Positions 18,606 to 26,454 of a stretch of DNA of 64,000 nt are shown here, one piece after another. This DNA comes from Hyphomonadaceae bacterium (GTDB lineage Bacteria; Pseudomonadota; Alphaproteobacteria; Caulobacterales; Aquidulcibacteraceae). How positions within the stretch are numbered: position 1 is the first letter of the stretch; every line of letters begins with the position of its first letter. The translations under genes were made by a program, and so were the position numbers. The DNA lies in assembly GCA_023384105.1 (NCBI GenBank), contig JAHDXR010000005.1, positions 62,001 through 126,000 of the forward strand, given 5' to 3'. The notes below the pieces were generated by a model. It was not told the origin of the DNA. It made no database searches and saw only the letters and a program-made list of their open reading frames with translations.

Positions 18606-19766
18606 ATGGCCGATTCAGCAGCTCCGATCCGTCAGATCACCAAGGACGAAGTGTACGACGCGGTCCCGCCGACCGATTTCAGCCAGATGCTGGACATCAA
18701 CCGGCACCTGAACCGCTCGTCGGCGTTCGATAAGATCATCTCGGCCACGCACGACCATTTCTGGGACCCGCTCGACAAGAAATACATCGACTTCAACGAC
18801 GACTTCGACCCGGACACGACCGACTTCATCCCCGACCACATGGTCCCGGCGCTGCAGACCGATTACGTCAAGGACCATTTCGCCGATAAGCCGGCCGAGC
18901 TGCTGCGCTTCAAGAGCCAGATGGCGCGCTGGCAGATGTCGGCGATCCTGCACGGCGAGCAGGGCGCGCTGAACCTCTCCGCCTCGCTCTGCCACGTGCT
19001 GCGCGATCCGGGCGCGCAGGAATACGCCGCCAACCAGTGCCGCGAGGAAGGCCGCCACGTCACCGCGTTCGCCAAGTACATCAACGCGCGCTGGGGCTCG
19101 CCGCTGCCCTGCGGCGCGGTGCTCGCCGGCTTGCTGCAGGAGATCGTGCACGCGCCGGAAGTCTATAAGAAGATCATCGGCATGCAGATGCTGGTCGAGG
19201 GCCTCGCCATGGGCGCCTTCGCCTCGATCTTCAAGGAATGGAACGATCCGCTGGCGAAGAAGCTGACGCAGCTGGTCATGACCGACGAAGCCTTCCACCA
19301 CAAGTTCGGGAAGATCTGGGCCGACCGCACGATTCCGAAGCTGTCGAAGGAAGAGCACGAGATCGTCGAGAACTGGGCCGCGCACTGCTTCCAGACGCTG
19401 CTGTTCAACCTCGTCGCGCCGCACCAGATGACGGCGATCTACGAAGCGTTCGGCCTCGACCCGAACAAGGTGATGGAAGGCTTCCAGGAAGTCGCGACCG
19501 ACGAAGCCCGCCGCGAGCACATGAAGGAAGCCACCAACATCTTCCGCGTGCTGGTCAAGACGCTGTGGAACGCCGGCATCATCACCGAGCGCACAGCGCC
19601 GTTCTACGCCACCTACGTGAACTTCGACGAGTTCAAGGCCGAAGGCGAGGAGATGGTCGGCGACGCCATCGCCGACGAAGGCATCCAGTATCTCAAGACC
19701 ATCAATTTCGGCATCAACGCCGGCGCGCTGAACGATGTGAAGGCCGCCGCGGTGGCGGCGGAATAG
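18606..19766 (+). CDS. Ferritin-like diiron protein
   Basis: A 386-aa protein with the complete diiron helix pattern: Glu118 (HGEQGALN), E148xxH151 (REEGRH), Glu198 (LVEGLA) and E228xxH231 (TDEAFHH). The size and spacing resemble R2/AurF-like oxygenases rather than iron-storage ferritin. It is presumably a cytoplasmic oxygenase or oxidase; the substrate is unknown. The start is the ATG at 18606 after a GGGAGAG site. A perfect FNR/FixK site upstream suggests induction when oxygen falls, which would be unusual for an oxygen-using enzyme and might mean oxygen scavenging. That last point is inference. Confidence 0.8.
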   Translation: MADSAAPIRQITKDEVYDAVPPTDFSQMLDINRHLNRSSAFDKIISATHDHFWDPLDKKYIDFNDDFDPDTTDFIPDHMVPALQTDYVKDHFADKPAELLRFKSQMARWQMSAILHGEQGALNLSASLCHVLRDPGAQEYAANQCREEGRHVTAFAKYINARWGSPLPCGAVLAGLLQEIVHAPEVYKKIIGMQMLVEGLAMGAFASIFKEWNDPLAKKLTQLVMTDEAFHHKFGKIWADRTIPKLSKEEHEIVENWAAHCFQTLLFNLVAPHQMTAIYEAFGLDPNKVMEGFQEVATDEARREHMKEATNIFRVLVKTLWNAGIITERTAPFYATYVNFDEFKAEGEEMVGDAIADEGIQYLKTINFGINAGALNDVKAAAVAAE

Positions 19767-19812
19767 TCCGCCCGATTCGATTGTGGCTGGACGGTAGCCT
19801 GCGCACGTAGTT

Positions 19813-19842
19813 ACCTCTCCGCAAACGAGCGGGGAGGGGGCT
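19813..19842 (+). promoter_or_regulatory. REP-like hairpin covering a ribosome binding site
   Basis: CCTCTCCGC (19814-19822) pairs 8 of 9 with GCGGGGAGG (19829-19837). The GGAGG at 19833-19837 is five bases before the ATG at 19843, the same spacing as at recF. Confidence 0.5.
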
Positions 19843-21477
19843 ATGCGGTGTGTCGCGTTGAGCTTGGCGCTTTTGGCCGCGGCTTGCGCCGGCGGCGACA
19901 GGTCCGCCGACCGCGCCATTCAGCTCAGCTTCGAACAGCTCGGCTCCGACGCCGCAAGCCGGCGCGGGGACTATAATTATCGCACCGCGGTCAACGTGAC
20001 CGGGGTGTCGTTGCCGTATTCGGTCGGCTCGATGGTGAGCAATCCGGGCGCGGCGATGCCCGAATTGCTGGCCCTGCCGCAAAGCTACGGCTGCTCGAAG
20101 ATCGTCGACACGATCTATCCGTATCGCGACGGCGACCCCGATCTCGGCGCCGCCGCCGTCGCCGGCGTGAGCAGCGAAATCGACGCCGCCGCCGCCGCGC
20201 TCGCGGTGCAGACGGCGGCGCGGCTGCGTCTGGCGATACTCGCCGCCGCATCCCGCCGCGCCGACGAAATCCGCGAGCGCGAAAGCGATGCGGAAAAAGC
20301 CGCCGCCGCGATCGAAGCCGATGAAGCCATCGCCGCGGCGCGGCGCTCGCTGCGCATGGACGGATTTTCGCCGGAGCAGGTCGCGGCCGCGCGCAACGCG
20401 CTCGAAGGCCAGCTTGCCGCCGCGCACGATCAGCAGGCGGAGGCGACCGCGCGCCTGCGCGCCCTGCGCGCGCATCCCAATCTCATGGTGTTCCGCTGGT
20501 CGGCGGAAGAAACGCGGCGCGCCGGCATCCAGCTCGGCTCGATCTTCGGCGGCCGGTCCGAGCGAGGCCAGGCGCGCACCGGCTACGTGGTGCTGGCGCA
20601 CGTGCGCACCGCGGCGCTGTCGCCCGGCGCGGACATGGTCTGGGCGACGGAGCTGGCCCGCCAGCGGCCGGACTGGATCGAACGCACCTTCGGCGATCGC
20701 TATGTCACCACGTTCACGCTGGCCGCGCGCCACGTCGCCTTCTCTGAGGACCGCAATTGGAGCGCCTTGCTCTCGGCCGGCCTGAATCTGAACGCGTCGG
20801 AACTGGCGCTGCTGCTGGGCGGGGACGTCCAGGAATTGCTGAGTTCGCAATCGCTGCAGCTCGAAGCGGCGCTCGCTGCCATCGTCTCCGCCAGCTCGCA
20901 AGGCTCGATCGCGGCGCCGGAGCGGCGGCTGTGGGATTTCCGGATGACGAGTTCGGAAGCGCGGCAGTATTCAGCCTATCTCGAATCGCGGCGCAACAAC
21001 GGATACAGCGTCGTCTATTCCACGCGCATGACGATCGAGGAGGTGGCGGCCGGCGACGGCCGGCGGCGGGTGAGGCCGGAATTCCTGCGCTCGGAGCGGG
21101 TGCATCGCTGCGTGCACGCGGTGGTGCCGTCGGAGCACACGGCCACGGCCCCGGCCGGCGGCGGACAAAATGAGACGGTGACCGGCCGCTACGACGATGT
21201 CGGGATCGGCGGGCAGCCGGAAATTACCTCGTTCTCGGCTTTGGACTCGGAAAACCGGGCCATTCGCGCGCCGCGGGCGCCGGTCTCCAGCGGGACGATC
21301 CTGTTCTGCCTGCCGCCCTATGACGAGTACCAGCGCGACCCGTTCCGGTCCGTGAACCCCGATCTTGGGCAGCGCAGCGGGCAGGTGTGGCGCACGAGGT
21401 CCGTGCTCACGCAGACCTGCGTCGACCTGCGGCAGGAATACGCGCCGGTGCAGACTTTCTCGCCAAGCATCGGCTAA
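19843..21477 (+). CDS. Hypothetical lipoprotein with coiled coil
   Basis: A 544-aa protein with lipobox LLAAAC (Cys15). Residues about 100-215 are Ala/Glu/Arg-rich and should form a long coiled coil. The C-terminal half has mixed strands and a few cysteines (HRCVHAV, LFCLPPY, TQTCVD). I recognise no family or catalytic motif. The ribosome binding site lies in a palindromic repeat arm. It runs alone between the diiron protein and mmcB. Confidence 0.75.
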   Translation: MRCVALSLALLAAACAGGDRSADRAIQLSFEQLGSDAASRRGDYNYRTAVNVTGVSLPYSVGSMVSNPGAAMPELLALPQSYGCSKIVDTIYPYRDGDPDLGAAAVAGVSSEIDAAAAALAVQTAARLRLAILAAASRRADEIRERESDAEKAAAAIEADEAIAAARRSLRMDGFSPEQVAAARNALEGQLAAAHDQQAEATARLRALRAHPNLMVFRWSAEETRRAGIQLGSIFGGRSERGQARTGYVVLAHVRTAALSPGADMVWATELARQRPDWIERTFGDRYVTTFTLAARHVAFSEDRNWSALLSAGLNLNASELALLLGGDVQELLSSQSLQLEAALAAIVSASSQGSIAAPERRLWDFRMTSSEARQYSAYLESRRNNGYSVVYSTRMTIEEVAAGDGRRRVRPEFLRSERVHRCVHAVVPSEHTATAPAGGGQNETVTGRYDDVGIGGQPEITSFSALDSENRAIRAPRAPVSSGTILFCLPPYDEYQRDPFRSVNPDLGQRSGQVWRTRSVLTQTCVDLRQEYAPVQTFSPSIG

Positions 21478-21520
21478 AGCACGGTGCGTTGAATTGGACG
21501 CAGACCGGCGGGCGGCGTTT

Positions 21521-21656
21521 CAGTTTCGCACCCTAAAGCGCCGCGCGCTAGATTCGGCGCAAGCGCCCTGTGGAGCGCCGGCGCGTCCGATACTCAGCGC
21601 TCCGTTCCAAGCGCTGAACTCGGCGTTTTGCATTGGCCTGAGCCGGTGCGAAACTG
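21521..21656. repeat. Short element with 12-base inverted ends
   Basis: CAGTTTCGCACC (21521-21532) and GGTGCGAAACTG (21645-21656) are perfect inverted copies about 112 bases apart. Inside is a partial arm GGAGCGCCGGCGC, like those at 15.4 and 57.7 kb. The right end is six bases from the mmcB start. It may be a small MITE-like insertion. Confidence 0.45.
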
Positions 21657-21662
21657 CGTTCG

Positions 21663-22088
21663 GTGCCCGACGAAATCCATTCCCGTCCCGAGGTGACTGC
21701 GGCGCTGGCGCGCGGCGTCACGCGCCTGCTGTCGGACCACGGCCTGGCGTCGCTCCTGGAAGTGCCGCTCGCCAACGGGCGGCGCGCCGACGTGATGGCG
21801 CTGACGGCGAAGGGCGAAATCTGGATCGTGGAGACCAAGTCCTGCCTGGCCGACTACGCCGTCGATCTGAAATGGCCGGACTATATCGAGTATTGCGACC
21901 GGTTCTTCTTCGCCGTCACCGAGAGCTTTCCGCTCGAACTGATCCCCGAGGAGGTCGGCCTGATCGTCGCCGACGGCTTCGGCGGCGCGGTCTTGCGCGA
22001 CAGCCCGGTGCGCCCGCTCGCCGGCGCGCGGCGCAAGGCGGTGACGCTGCACTTCGCGCGCCTGGCGGCGTTCCGCGCCGGCGCTTAG
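21663..22088 (+). CDS. mmcB: MmcB family DNA repair protein
   Basis: A 141-aa protein of the MmcB family, first linked to mitomycin C resistance in Caulobacter and predicted to have a restriction-endonuclease-like fold. The segment NGRRADVMAL and the EIWIVETKS motif give the D...ExK core of such nucleases. The start is GTG 21663. In relatives the gene is part of the SOS response; I found no convincing alphaproteobacterial LexA site (GTTC-N7-GTTC) upstream here. Confidence 0.85.
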   Translation: MPDEIHSRPEVTAALARGVTRLLSDHGLASLLEVPLANGRRADVMALTAKGEIWIVETKSCLADYAVDLKWPDYIEYCDRFFFAVTESFPLELIPEEVGLIVADGFGGAVLRDSPVRPLAGARRKAVTLHFARLAAFRAGA

Positions 22089-22262
22089 CGCGTCCTCAGT
22101 TCATCCTGATGCGGGCGAGACGTGGAAACGTTGCATGCCGGCTGGAAGCCGGCGGTCCGAAGCGGCGCCGCCTCGGAGCGCCGACATCTTGCCGGCAACC
22201 CCGTTTCATCCTGCACGCAGGGGGAAGCTGAAACGCATACGCTTGCGTCGGCCCACGATGTT
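22089..22262. other. Gene-free gap with repeat fragments
   Basis: It holds a short palindrome around 22137-22155 (GCCGGCTGGAAGCCGGC) that recalls the GCCGGCG-rich inverted repeats of the window. Nothing else seen. Confidence 0.4.
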
Positions 22263-22787
22263 TTAGCCTGCGAGGCGCGAGACGCTTTCGCACAGATCGC
22301 GGCGCGCCGCTTCGGCGGCGGCGTCGTAGGCGGCCGGCGAGGGTGCGAGCCGGCGGATCAGCGCGACGCCGCGCCTGCTTGGGCTTTCCACCACGGCGGA
22401 GGCGCCTTCGGGATGGCGCGCGCCGCGGCGCACCAACGTCACCTCCGCGCCGTAGCGGGCTTCGCGGTCGTCGATAACGTAGTAGTTGTCGCTGTTGGCG
22501 CTGTAGAGCGAAAGCGACCAGTACGAGGTCCAGGGCGCCGCCGTGATCAGCACCGGCCCGTCGCGCAGATCATAGACGCAGGCCGAATAGGCGAAGTCGG
22601 GCGAGGGGCGGACGATCCGGCGGGCGTTCTCCGTCACCCGATCGGCCAGCCGCCACACATTGAAGCCTTCGGCCCCGAGCCGTTCGATGGCGGCGTTCAT
22701 CAGCACGCGCGGCATGGCGTGCACGGCGGCGAAGTGCGTCACGACCGCAATCAGCAGCGCGCCGGCGACGTATTTGCCCCAGCCCAT
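22263..22787 (-). CDS. DUF1254 domain protein
   Basis: A 174-aa protein with one N-terminal membrane segment (about 5-22) and a periplasmic DUF1254-like domain marked by SACVYDLRDGPVLITAAPW and SLYSANSDNYYVIDD. In many proteins DUF1254 and DUF1214 occur in one chain; here they are two neighbouring genes. The start ATG overlaps the upstream stop as TGATG, so translation is coupled. Function unknown. Confidence 0.82.
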   Translation of the reverse strand: MGWGKYVAGALLIAVVTHFAAVHAMPRVLMNAAIERLGAEGFNVWRLADRVTENARRIVRPSPDFAYSACVYDLRDGPVLITAAPWTSYWSLSLYSANSDNYYVIDDREARYGAEVTLVRRGARHPEGASAVVESPSRRGVALIRRLAPSPAAYDAAAEAARRDLCESVSRLAG

Positions 22788-23368
22788 CAGCTCATCCCCG
22801 CGCAGGAGACGGTCCGCAGCGCCGGCAGGCTCTGTGCGCTCGGGCGGAAGCCATCCTGTGGATTGTAGACGCGCAGCGTCAGCGAAAAGCCGCGTCTGGC
22901 CGAGCGCGACGAGATCCAGAACGGCGCGTTGCCGCGCACCGGCGATATGCGCACGCTCCAGGCGGTGTTGAGGCCGAGCCGCGAGGCGTCGATGGAGGCG
23001 GCGTTGTCGCCGTTCCGGGCCAGGAAGTTGTCGGCGGCGTAGAGCGTCACCGACCACCAGCGCGCGGCGAGCGGCGGCCCGCTCAGCTCATAGACGCAGC
23101 TCTCGTCCAGCGGCCGGCCTTGTTCGTCCTCGTACAGCGTGAAGTAGAGCGCTTCGCGCGCGCTCAGCGCCAGGAGGCCGTCGCGGGCGATGATGGCGCG
23201 CGTGTAGGGATCGGCGCCGACCGAGCCCGCGGCGCGGCTGTGCAGCCACGAACCGTACGACTCCACGAACCCGGCGCGCCCGATCTCGAGCGCGGCCCAG
23301 GCCGAGGCCAAGCCCAAAGCCACGCCGGCCAACGCCGCCGCCATCCAAGCCACTATCCGCCGCAGCAT
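22787..23368 (-). CDS. DUF1214 domain protein
   Basis: A 193-aa protein with an N-terminal signal anchor and a DUF1214-type domain (WSVTLYAADNFLARNGDN and FSLTLRVYNPQDGF). It is the first gene of a two-gene unit with the DUF1254 protein. The two probably form one periplasmic assembly of unknown role. Confidence 0.85.
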   Translation of the reverse strand: MLRRIVAWMAAALAGVALGLASAWAALEIGRAGFVESYGSWLHSRAAGSVGADPYTRAIIARDGLLALSAREALYFTLYEDEQGRPLDESCVYELSGPPLAARWWSVTLYAADNFLARNGDNAASIDASRLGLNTAWSVRISPVRGNAPFWISSRSARRGFSLTLRVYNPQDGFRPSAQSLPALRTVSCAGMS

Positions 23369-23398
23369 CCGTCCCCCGCGCCGCGAACATCCGAGGCG

Positions 23399-23689
23399 TC
23401 ACGCCTCCGCCTTAGTCTTGAGGTCCAGCGAGAGCGCGTGCAAGCCCGTGTCGAATTCTTCACGAAGCGTGTCATAAACCAAGCGTTGACGCACGACGCG
23501 CGATAATCCCTCGAATGCGTCGGAGACGATGCGCAGGCGGTAATGCGTTTCCCCGCCTGGGCGTGCGCCCGCATGGCCGGCGTGGCGCGCCGACTCATCC
23601 TCAAGCACGAAGACGTGAGGAGAAAGCTGCTGTTTCAGCAGCTCCTCCATGCGCTCTGCGCGGGAAAGGTGCGTTTTGGCTTCTGTCAA
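23399..23689 (-). CDS. BolA family protein
   Basis: A 96-aa BolA-like protein that, with monothiol glutaredoxins, binds Fe-S clusters. The motif RLVYDTLREEFDTGLHALSL with its conserved His is the family mark, and ESARHAGH is the variable loop. The start appears to be a TTG at 23689 after AAGGAA. It is divergent from the J-domain gene, an arrangement common in alphaproteobacteria. Confidence 0.9.
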   Translation of the reverse strand: MTEAKTHLSRAERMEELLKQQLSPHVFVLEDESARHAGHAGARPGGETHYRLRIVSDAFEGLSRVVRQRLVYDTLREEFDTGLHALSLDLKTKAEA

Positions 23690-23731
23690 TTCCTTGTCCG
23701 CTTAACCTCTGACGCTCATACTTATCATCCC

Positions 23732-24355
23732 ATGTCGAACGCGTTTGAGTACAGACCGAAATTCGTCGACATCCGCGTCAAGAAGCCGGCCGCGGACACG
23801 CTCGAGCGCGAGCCGAGCGCGCCGCCGTGCGACCAGGTCGGCTGCGAGCGCGCCGGCGCCCACCGCGCGCCGAAGGGCCGCGGCAGGGAGGGCCAGTACT
23901 GGCGCTTCTGCACCGAGCACGCCGCCGCCTACAACAAGCGCTGGAACTATTTCGAGGGCATGACCGACGCCGAACTCGCCGACTATCAGGCGAAAGAGGA
24001 AACCGGCCACCGCCCGACCTGGACCTTCCGCAGCGGCCGGCTGGACCGCTACTCGGCGGCCATGCGCGGCTTCCGCAACGGGCGCGCGCACGACCCGTTC
24101 TCGATGTTCGGCGCGCCCGGCGAGCCGGCCAACGGCCCGGTCAAGCAGCGCCGGCGGCTGACCCGGCTGCAGACGCTGGCGCTGGAGGCCATGTCGCTTG
24201 AGGAAAACGCCACCGCGCCGGAAATCCGCACCCGCTACGCCGAGCTGGTGAAGCGCTGGCACCCCGATTCCAACGGCGGCGACCGCAGCGCCGAGGAGCA
24301 GCTCCAGCGCGTGCTCAGGGCCTACCAGACGCTGAAGGCCGGCGGGCTGGTCTGA
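23732..24355 (+). CDS. J-domain (DnaJ-like) protein
   Basis: A 207-aa protein with a C-terminal J domain (about 150-207) that contains the HPD tripeptide in KRWHPDSNGGDRSAEE. The N-terminal part has two Cys/His-like patterns (CDQVGCERAGAH and WRFCTEHAAAYNKRW) that could bind a metal. This form is widespread next to bolA and cobS in the class. It should stimulate DnaK; client unknown. Start ATG 23732. Confidence 0.88.
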   Translation: MSNAFEYRPKFVDIRVKKPAADTLEREPSAPPCDQVGCERAGAHRAPKGRGREGQYWRFCTEHAAAYNKRWNYFEGMTDAELADYQAKEETGHRPTWTFRSGRLDRYSAAMRGFRNGRAHDPFSMFGAPGEPANGPVKQRRRLTRLQTLALEAMSLEENATAPEIRTRYAELVKRWHPDSNGGDRSAEEQLQRVLRAYQTLKAGGLV

Positions 24356-24467
24356 GCCGGCCGGGCTCCCCACATCCGAGGGGGCAAATCCCCGTCAAAA
24401 CGCCGCTTTTCTCTCCATGCTGCGGCGCGGTAAGCTGAATATGGAACCCCAACGCATCGAGACGTGA

Positions 24468-25451
24468 ATGACGACTGCCGACGATCTCCTCTCCATGAAG
24501 CCCGACAAGCAAGTCTCGGCCCGCGAGTTCGGCGTCGACAGCGACATGAAGATTCCCGCCTTCTCCAAGCGGACCGAATATGTGCCGGACGTGGACGACG
24601 CCTACCGCTTCGATCCGCAGACGACGCTCGCCATCCTCGCCGGCTTCGCCTTCAACCGCCGCGTCATCGTCCAGGGCTATCACGGCACCGGCAAGTCGAC
24701 GCACGTCGAGCAGGTGGCGGCGCGGCTCAACTGGCCGCTGGTGCGGATCAATCTCGACAGCCACGTCAGCCGGATCGATCTCGTCGGCAAGGACGCGATC
24801 GTGCTGAAGGAGGGCAAGCAGGTCACCGAGTTCCGCGAAGGCATGCTGCCGTGGGCGCTGCAGCGGCCGGTGGCGATCTGCTTCGACGAATACGACGCCG
24901 GTCGCCCGGACGTGATGTTCGTGATCCAGCGCGTGCTGGAGGCGAGCGGCAAGCTGACGCTGCTCGACCAGAACCGCGTCATCACCGCCAACCCGTACTT
25001 CCGCCTGTTCGCCACCACCAACACGATCGGCCTGGGCGACACGACCGGGCTCTATCACGGCACCCAGCAGATCAACCAGGCGCAGATGGACCGCTGGTCG
25101 ATCGTCACCACGCTCAACTATCTCGAGCACGACGCCGAAGCCGAGATCGTGCTCGCCAAGGCGCCGAGCTACAACACGCCGGAAGGCAAGCGCACCATCA
25201 TGGCGATGGTCCGCGTCGCCGATTTCACACGCAACGCCTTCATGAACGGCGACATCTCCACCGTGATGAGCCCGCGCACGGTGATCACCTGGGCGCAGAA
25301 CGCCGAAATCTTCGGCGACATCGGCCTCGCGTTCCGCATGACGTTCCTGAACAAGTGCGACGAACTGGAACGCCCCACGGTGGCCGAATTCTACCAGCGC
25401 GCCTTCGGCGCGGATTTGCCGGAAGCGGCGACGCGGGTGAAGGTGGCTTAG
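24468..25451 (+). CDS. cobS: Cobaltochelatase subunit CobS
   Basis: The AAA+ subunit (327 aa) of aerobic cobaltochelatase, which with CobT drives cobalt insertion into hydrogenobyrinate a,c-diamide by CobN. Walker A is [10 protein letters not shown], Walker B CFDEYDAG and sensor 1 FATTNTIG. The N-terminal [18 protein letters not shown] is typical. cobT would normally follow at once; here a 1-kb insert with a toxin-antitoxin pair lies between. cobN is not in the window. Without it the pair can be hard to separate from other MoxR/VWA pairs, but the sequence fits CobS well. Confidence 0.9.
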   Translation: MTTADDLLSMKPDKQVSAREFGVDSDMKIPAFSKRTEYVPDVDDAYRFDPQTTLAILAGFAFNRRVIVQGYHGTGKSTHVEQVAARLNWPLVRINLDSHVSRIDLVGKDAIVLKEGKQVTEFREGMLPWALQRPVAICFDEYDAGRPDVMFVIQRVLEASGKLTLLDQNRVITANPYFRLFATTNTIGLGDTTGLYHGTQQINQAQMDRWSIVTTLNYLEHDAEAEIVLAKAPSYNTPEGKRTIMAMVRVADFTRNAFMNGDISTVMSPRTVITWAQNAEIFGDIGLAFRMTFLNKCDELERPTVAEFYQRAFGADLPEAATRVKVA

Positions 25452-25487
25452 GGAATTCCGCCTTTGGTCCGGAGCGGAAGCGTGCTG

Positions 25488-25615
25488 ACAGCCCCCCGCT
25501 TCCCGGCTGCCGCGCAGCGGAGAGCCGGGACCCAGGAGCGAACGTGGGCGCGTTTCATCCCCTGGGCCCCGGATCGCACCCCGGCTTTCGCCGGGGCTGC
25601 GTCCGGGGAGCGGAT
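25488..25615. repeat. Dispersed palindromic element, second copy
   Basis: Modules shared with 14440-14600: GCTTCCCGGCTG...GAGAGCCGGGACCC is the reverse complement of the first module, CGCACCCCGGCTTTCGCC is the reverse complement of the second, and GGGCGCGTTT...CCCCTGGG keeps the same direction. It fills most of the gap from cobS to the toxin gene. Confidence 0.65.
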
Positions 25616-25701
25616 GGCGTCCGTGCTCAGCTTCTCGTCATTGCTGACGATCGCCATGTTCTCCATGATCGCTTGCGCAGCAAACAGGCGGCGCGCGGCG
25701 C

Positions 25702-26088
25702 TCACCACAATCGCTTCACCCCGTAGCGGTCCAGTTCCTTGTCCTTCGACACAAGCGGCATGCCCTCGGCCAGCGCTTGCGCGATCAACACGCGGTCGAA
25801 CGGATCGCCGTGAAAGCGCGGCAACGCGCCGGCGGCCAGGATGTGTTCGAGCGACATGTCGAGAAGATCGAAGCCGGCTTTTGCGAGCAGCGGCCTGAAG
25901 GAGGCGAGCAATGCCGCCGCTTGCGGCAGCTTTCCGGTTGGGACTTTGATTGCGCACTCCCAGGCCGTCGCCGTGCTCACCACCACTTGGCTACGGGTTG
26001 CGCCGATTGCGGCGCGGGCGCGTTGGCTGAGGCGCGGATCATCCTCAAACCACCAGATCAGCGCGTGTGTATCGAGAAGCAGCCTCAC
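25702..26088 (-). CDS. PIN-domain toxin, VapC type
   Basis: A 128-aa PIN-domain ribonuclease. The acidic residues are in LLLDTHALIWW, TAWECAIK, GDPFDRVLIAQA and SKDKELDRYG, which matches the four-acid site. It probably cleaves tRNA or other RNA when released from its antitoxin. It overlaps the antitoxin gene by four bases. Inserted between cobS and cobT on the opposite strand. Confidence 0.88.
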   Translation of the reverse strand: MRLLLDTHALIWWFEDDPRLSQRARAAIGATRSQVVVSTATAWECAIKVPTGKLPQAAALLASFRPLLAKAGFDLLDMSLEHILAAGALPRFHGDPFDRVLIAQALAEGMPLVSKDKELDRYGVKRLW

Positions 26089-26411
26089 GTGCGTTCGTCA
26101 GGGAAGACCGGGCCGCCTTCCCATTCCGCGAGTTCTTCGTCGGTCAACGGGGCGAACGCTTCTTCGGGCGTCGGCCCAATAACGCCTTTGAGCAGGCCCG
26201 GCTTGCGTGGCGATTTGCCGTCCCATGCGCCGGGCGAGCCCCAAGGCGCCTGCTCCTCGCGCACGCGGCCGCCTTGCGCCGGCTTGTCGACCGCCACCAA
26301 CTTGGCCACTTCCTTGTCGCCGCGGCAGATCACGACCTCCTCGCCGGCCTCGACTTTGGCGATGAGTTTGGAGAGGTTGGTTTTGGCCGCGTGAATGGTC
26401 ACTTTGGTCAT
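26085..26411 (-). CDS. Antitoxin, Phd/YefM type
   Basis: A 108-aa protein with an N-terminal Phd/YefM fold (MTKVTIHAAKTNLSKLIAKV, then EEVVICRGDKEVAKLVAV) for DNA binding and dimerisation. The acidic, Trp-containing C-terminus (TDEELAEWEGG) should wrap the PIN toxin. It is first in the operon and probably represses it through the tandem repeats just upstream. Confidence 0.85.
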   Translation of the reverse strand: MTKVTIHAAKTNLSKLIAKVEAGEEVVICRGDKEVAKLVAVDKPAQGGRVREEQAPWGSPGAWDGKSPRKPGLLKGVIGPTPEEAFAPLTDEELAEWEGGPVFPDERT

Positions 26412-26416
26412 TATTT

Positions 26417-26442
26417 CAGGTTAGCTAAGCAGGTTAGCTAAG
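26417..26442. promoter_or_regulatory. Tandem operator of the toxin-antitoxin pair
   Basis: CAGGTTAGCTAAG occurs twice head to tail (26417-26429, 26430-26442). Each copy holds the palindrome TTAGCTAA. The site is 6 bases from the antitoxin start and 13 bases from the cobT start, so a bound antitoxin could also affect cobT. Confidence 0.7.
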
Positions 26443-26454
26443 TCAAGAAATCGC

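Noticed and set aside
21600-21662. A LexA site before mmcB (GTTCC...TGAAC)
   Set aside because: The alphaproteobacterial SOS box is a direct repeat GTTC-N7-GTTC; this word is an inverted pair with eight bases between and does not fit.
26417-26442. Two tandem 13-base repeats as a mini-CRISPR or VNTR
   Set aside because: Each copy is palindromic and lies directly before the antitoxin start, which fits an operator better.
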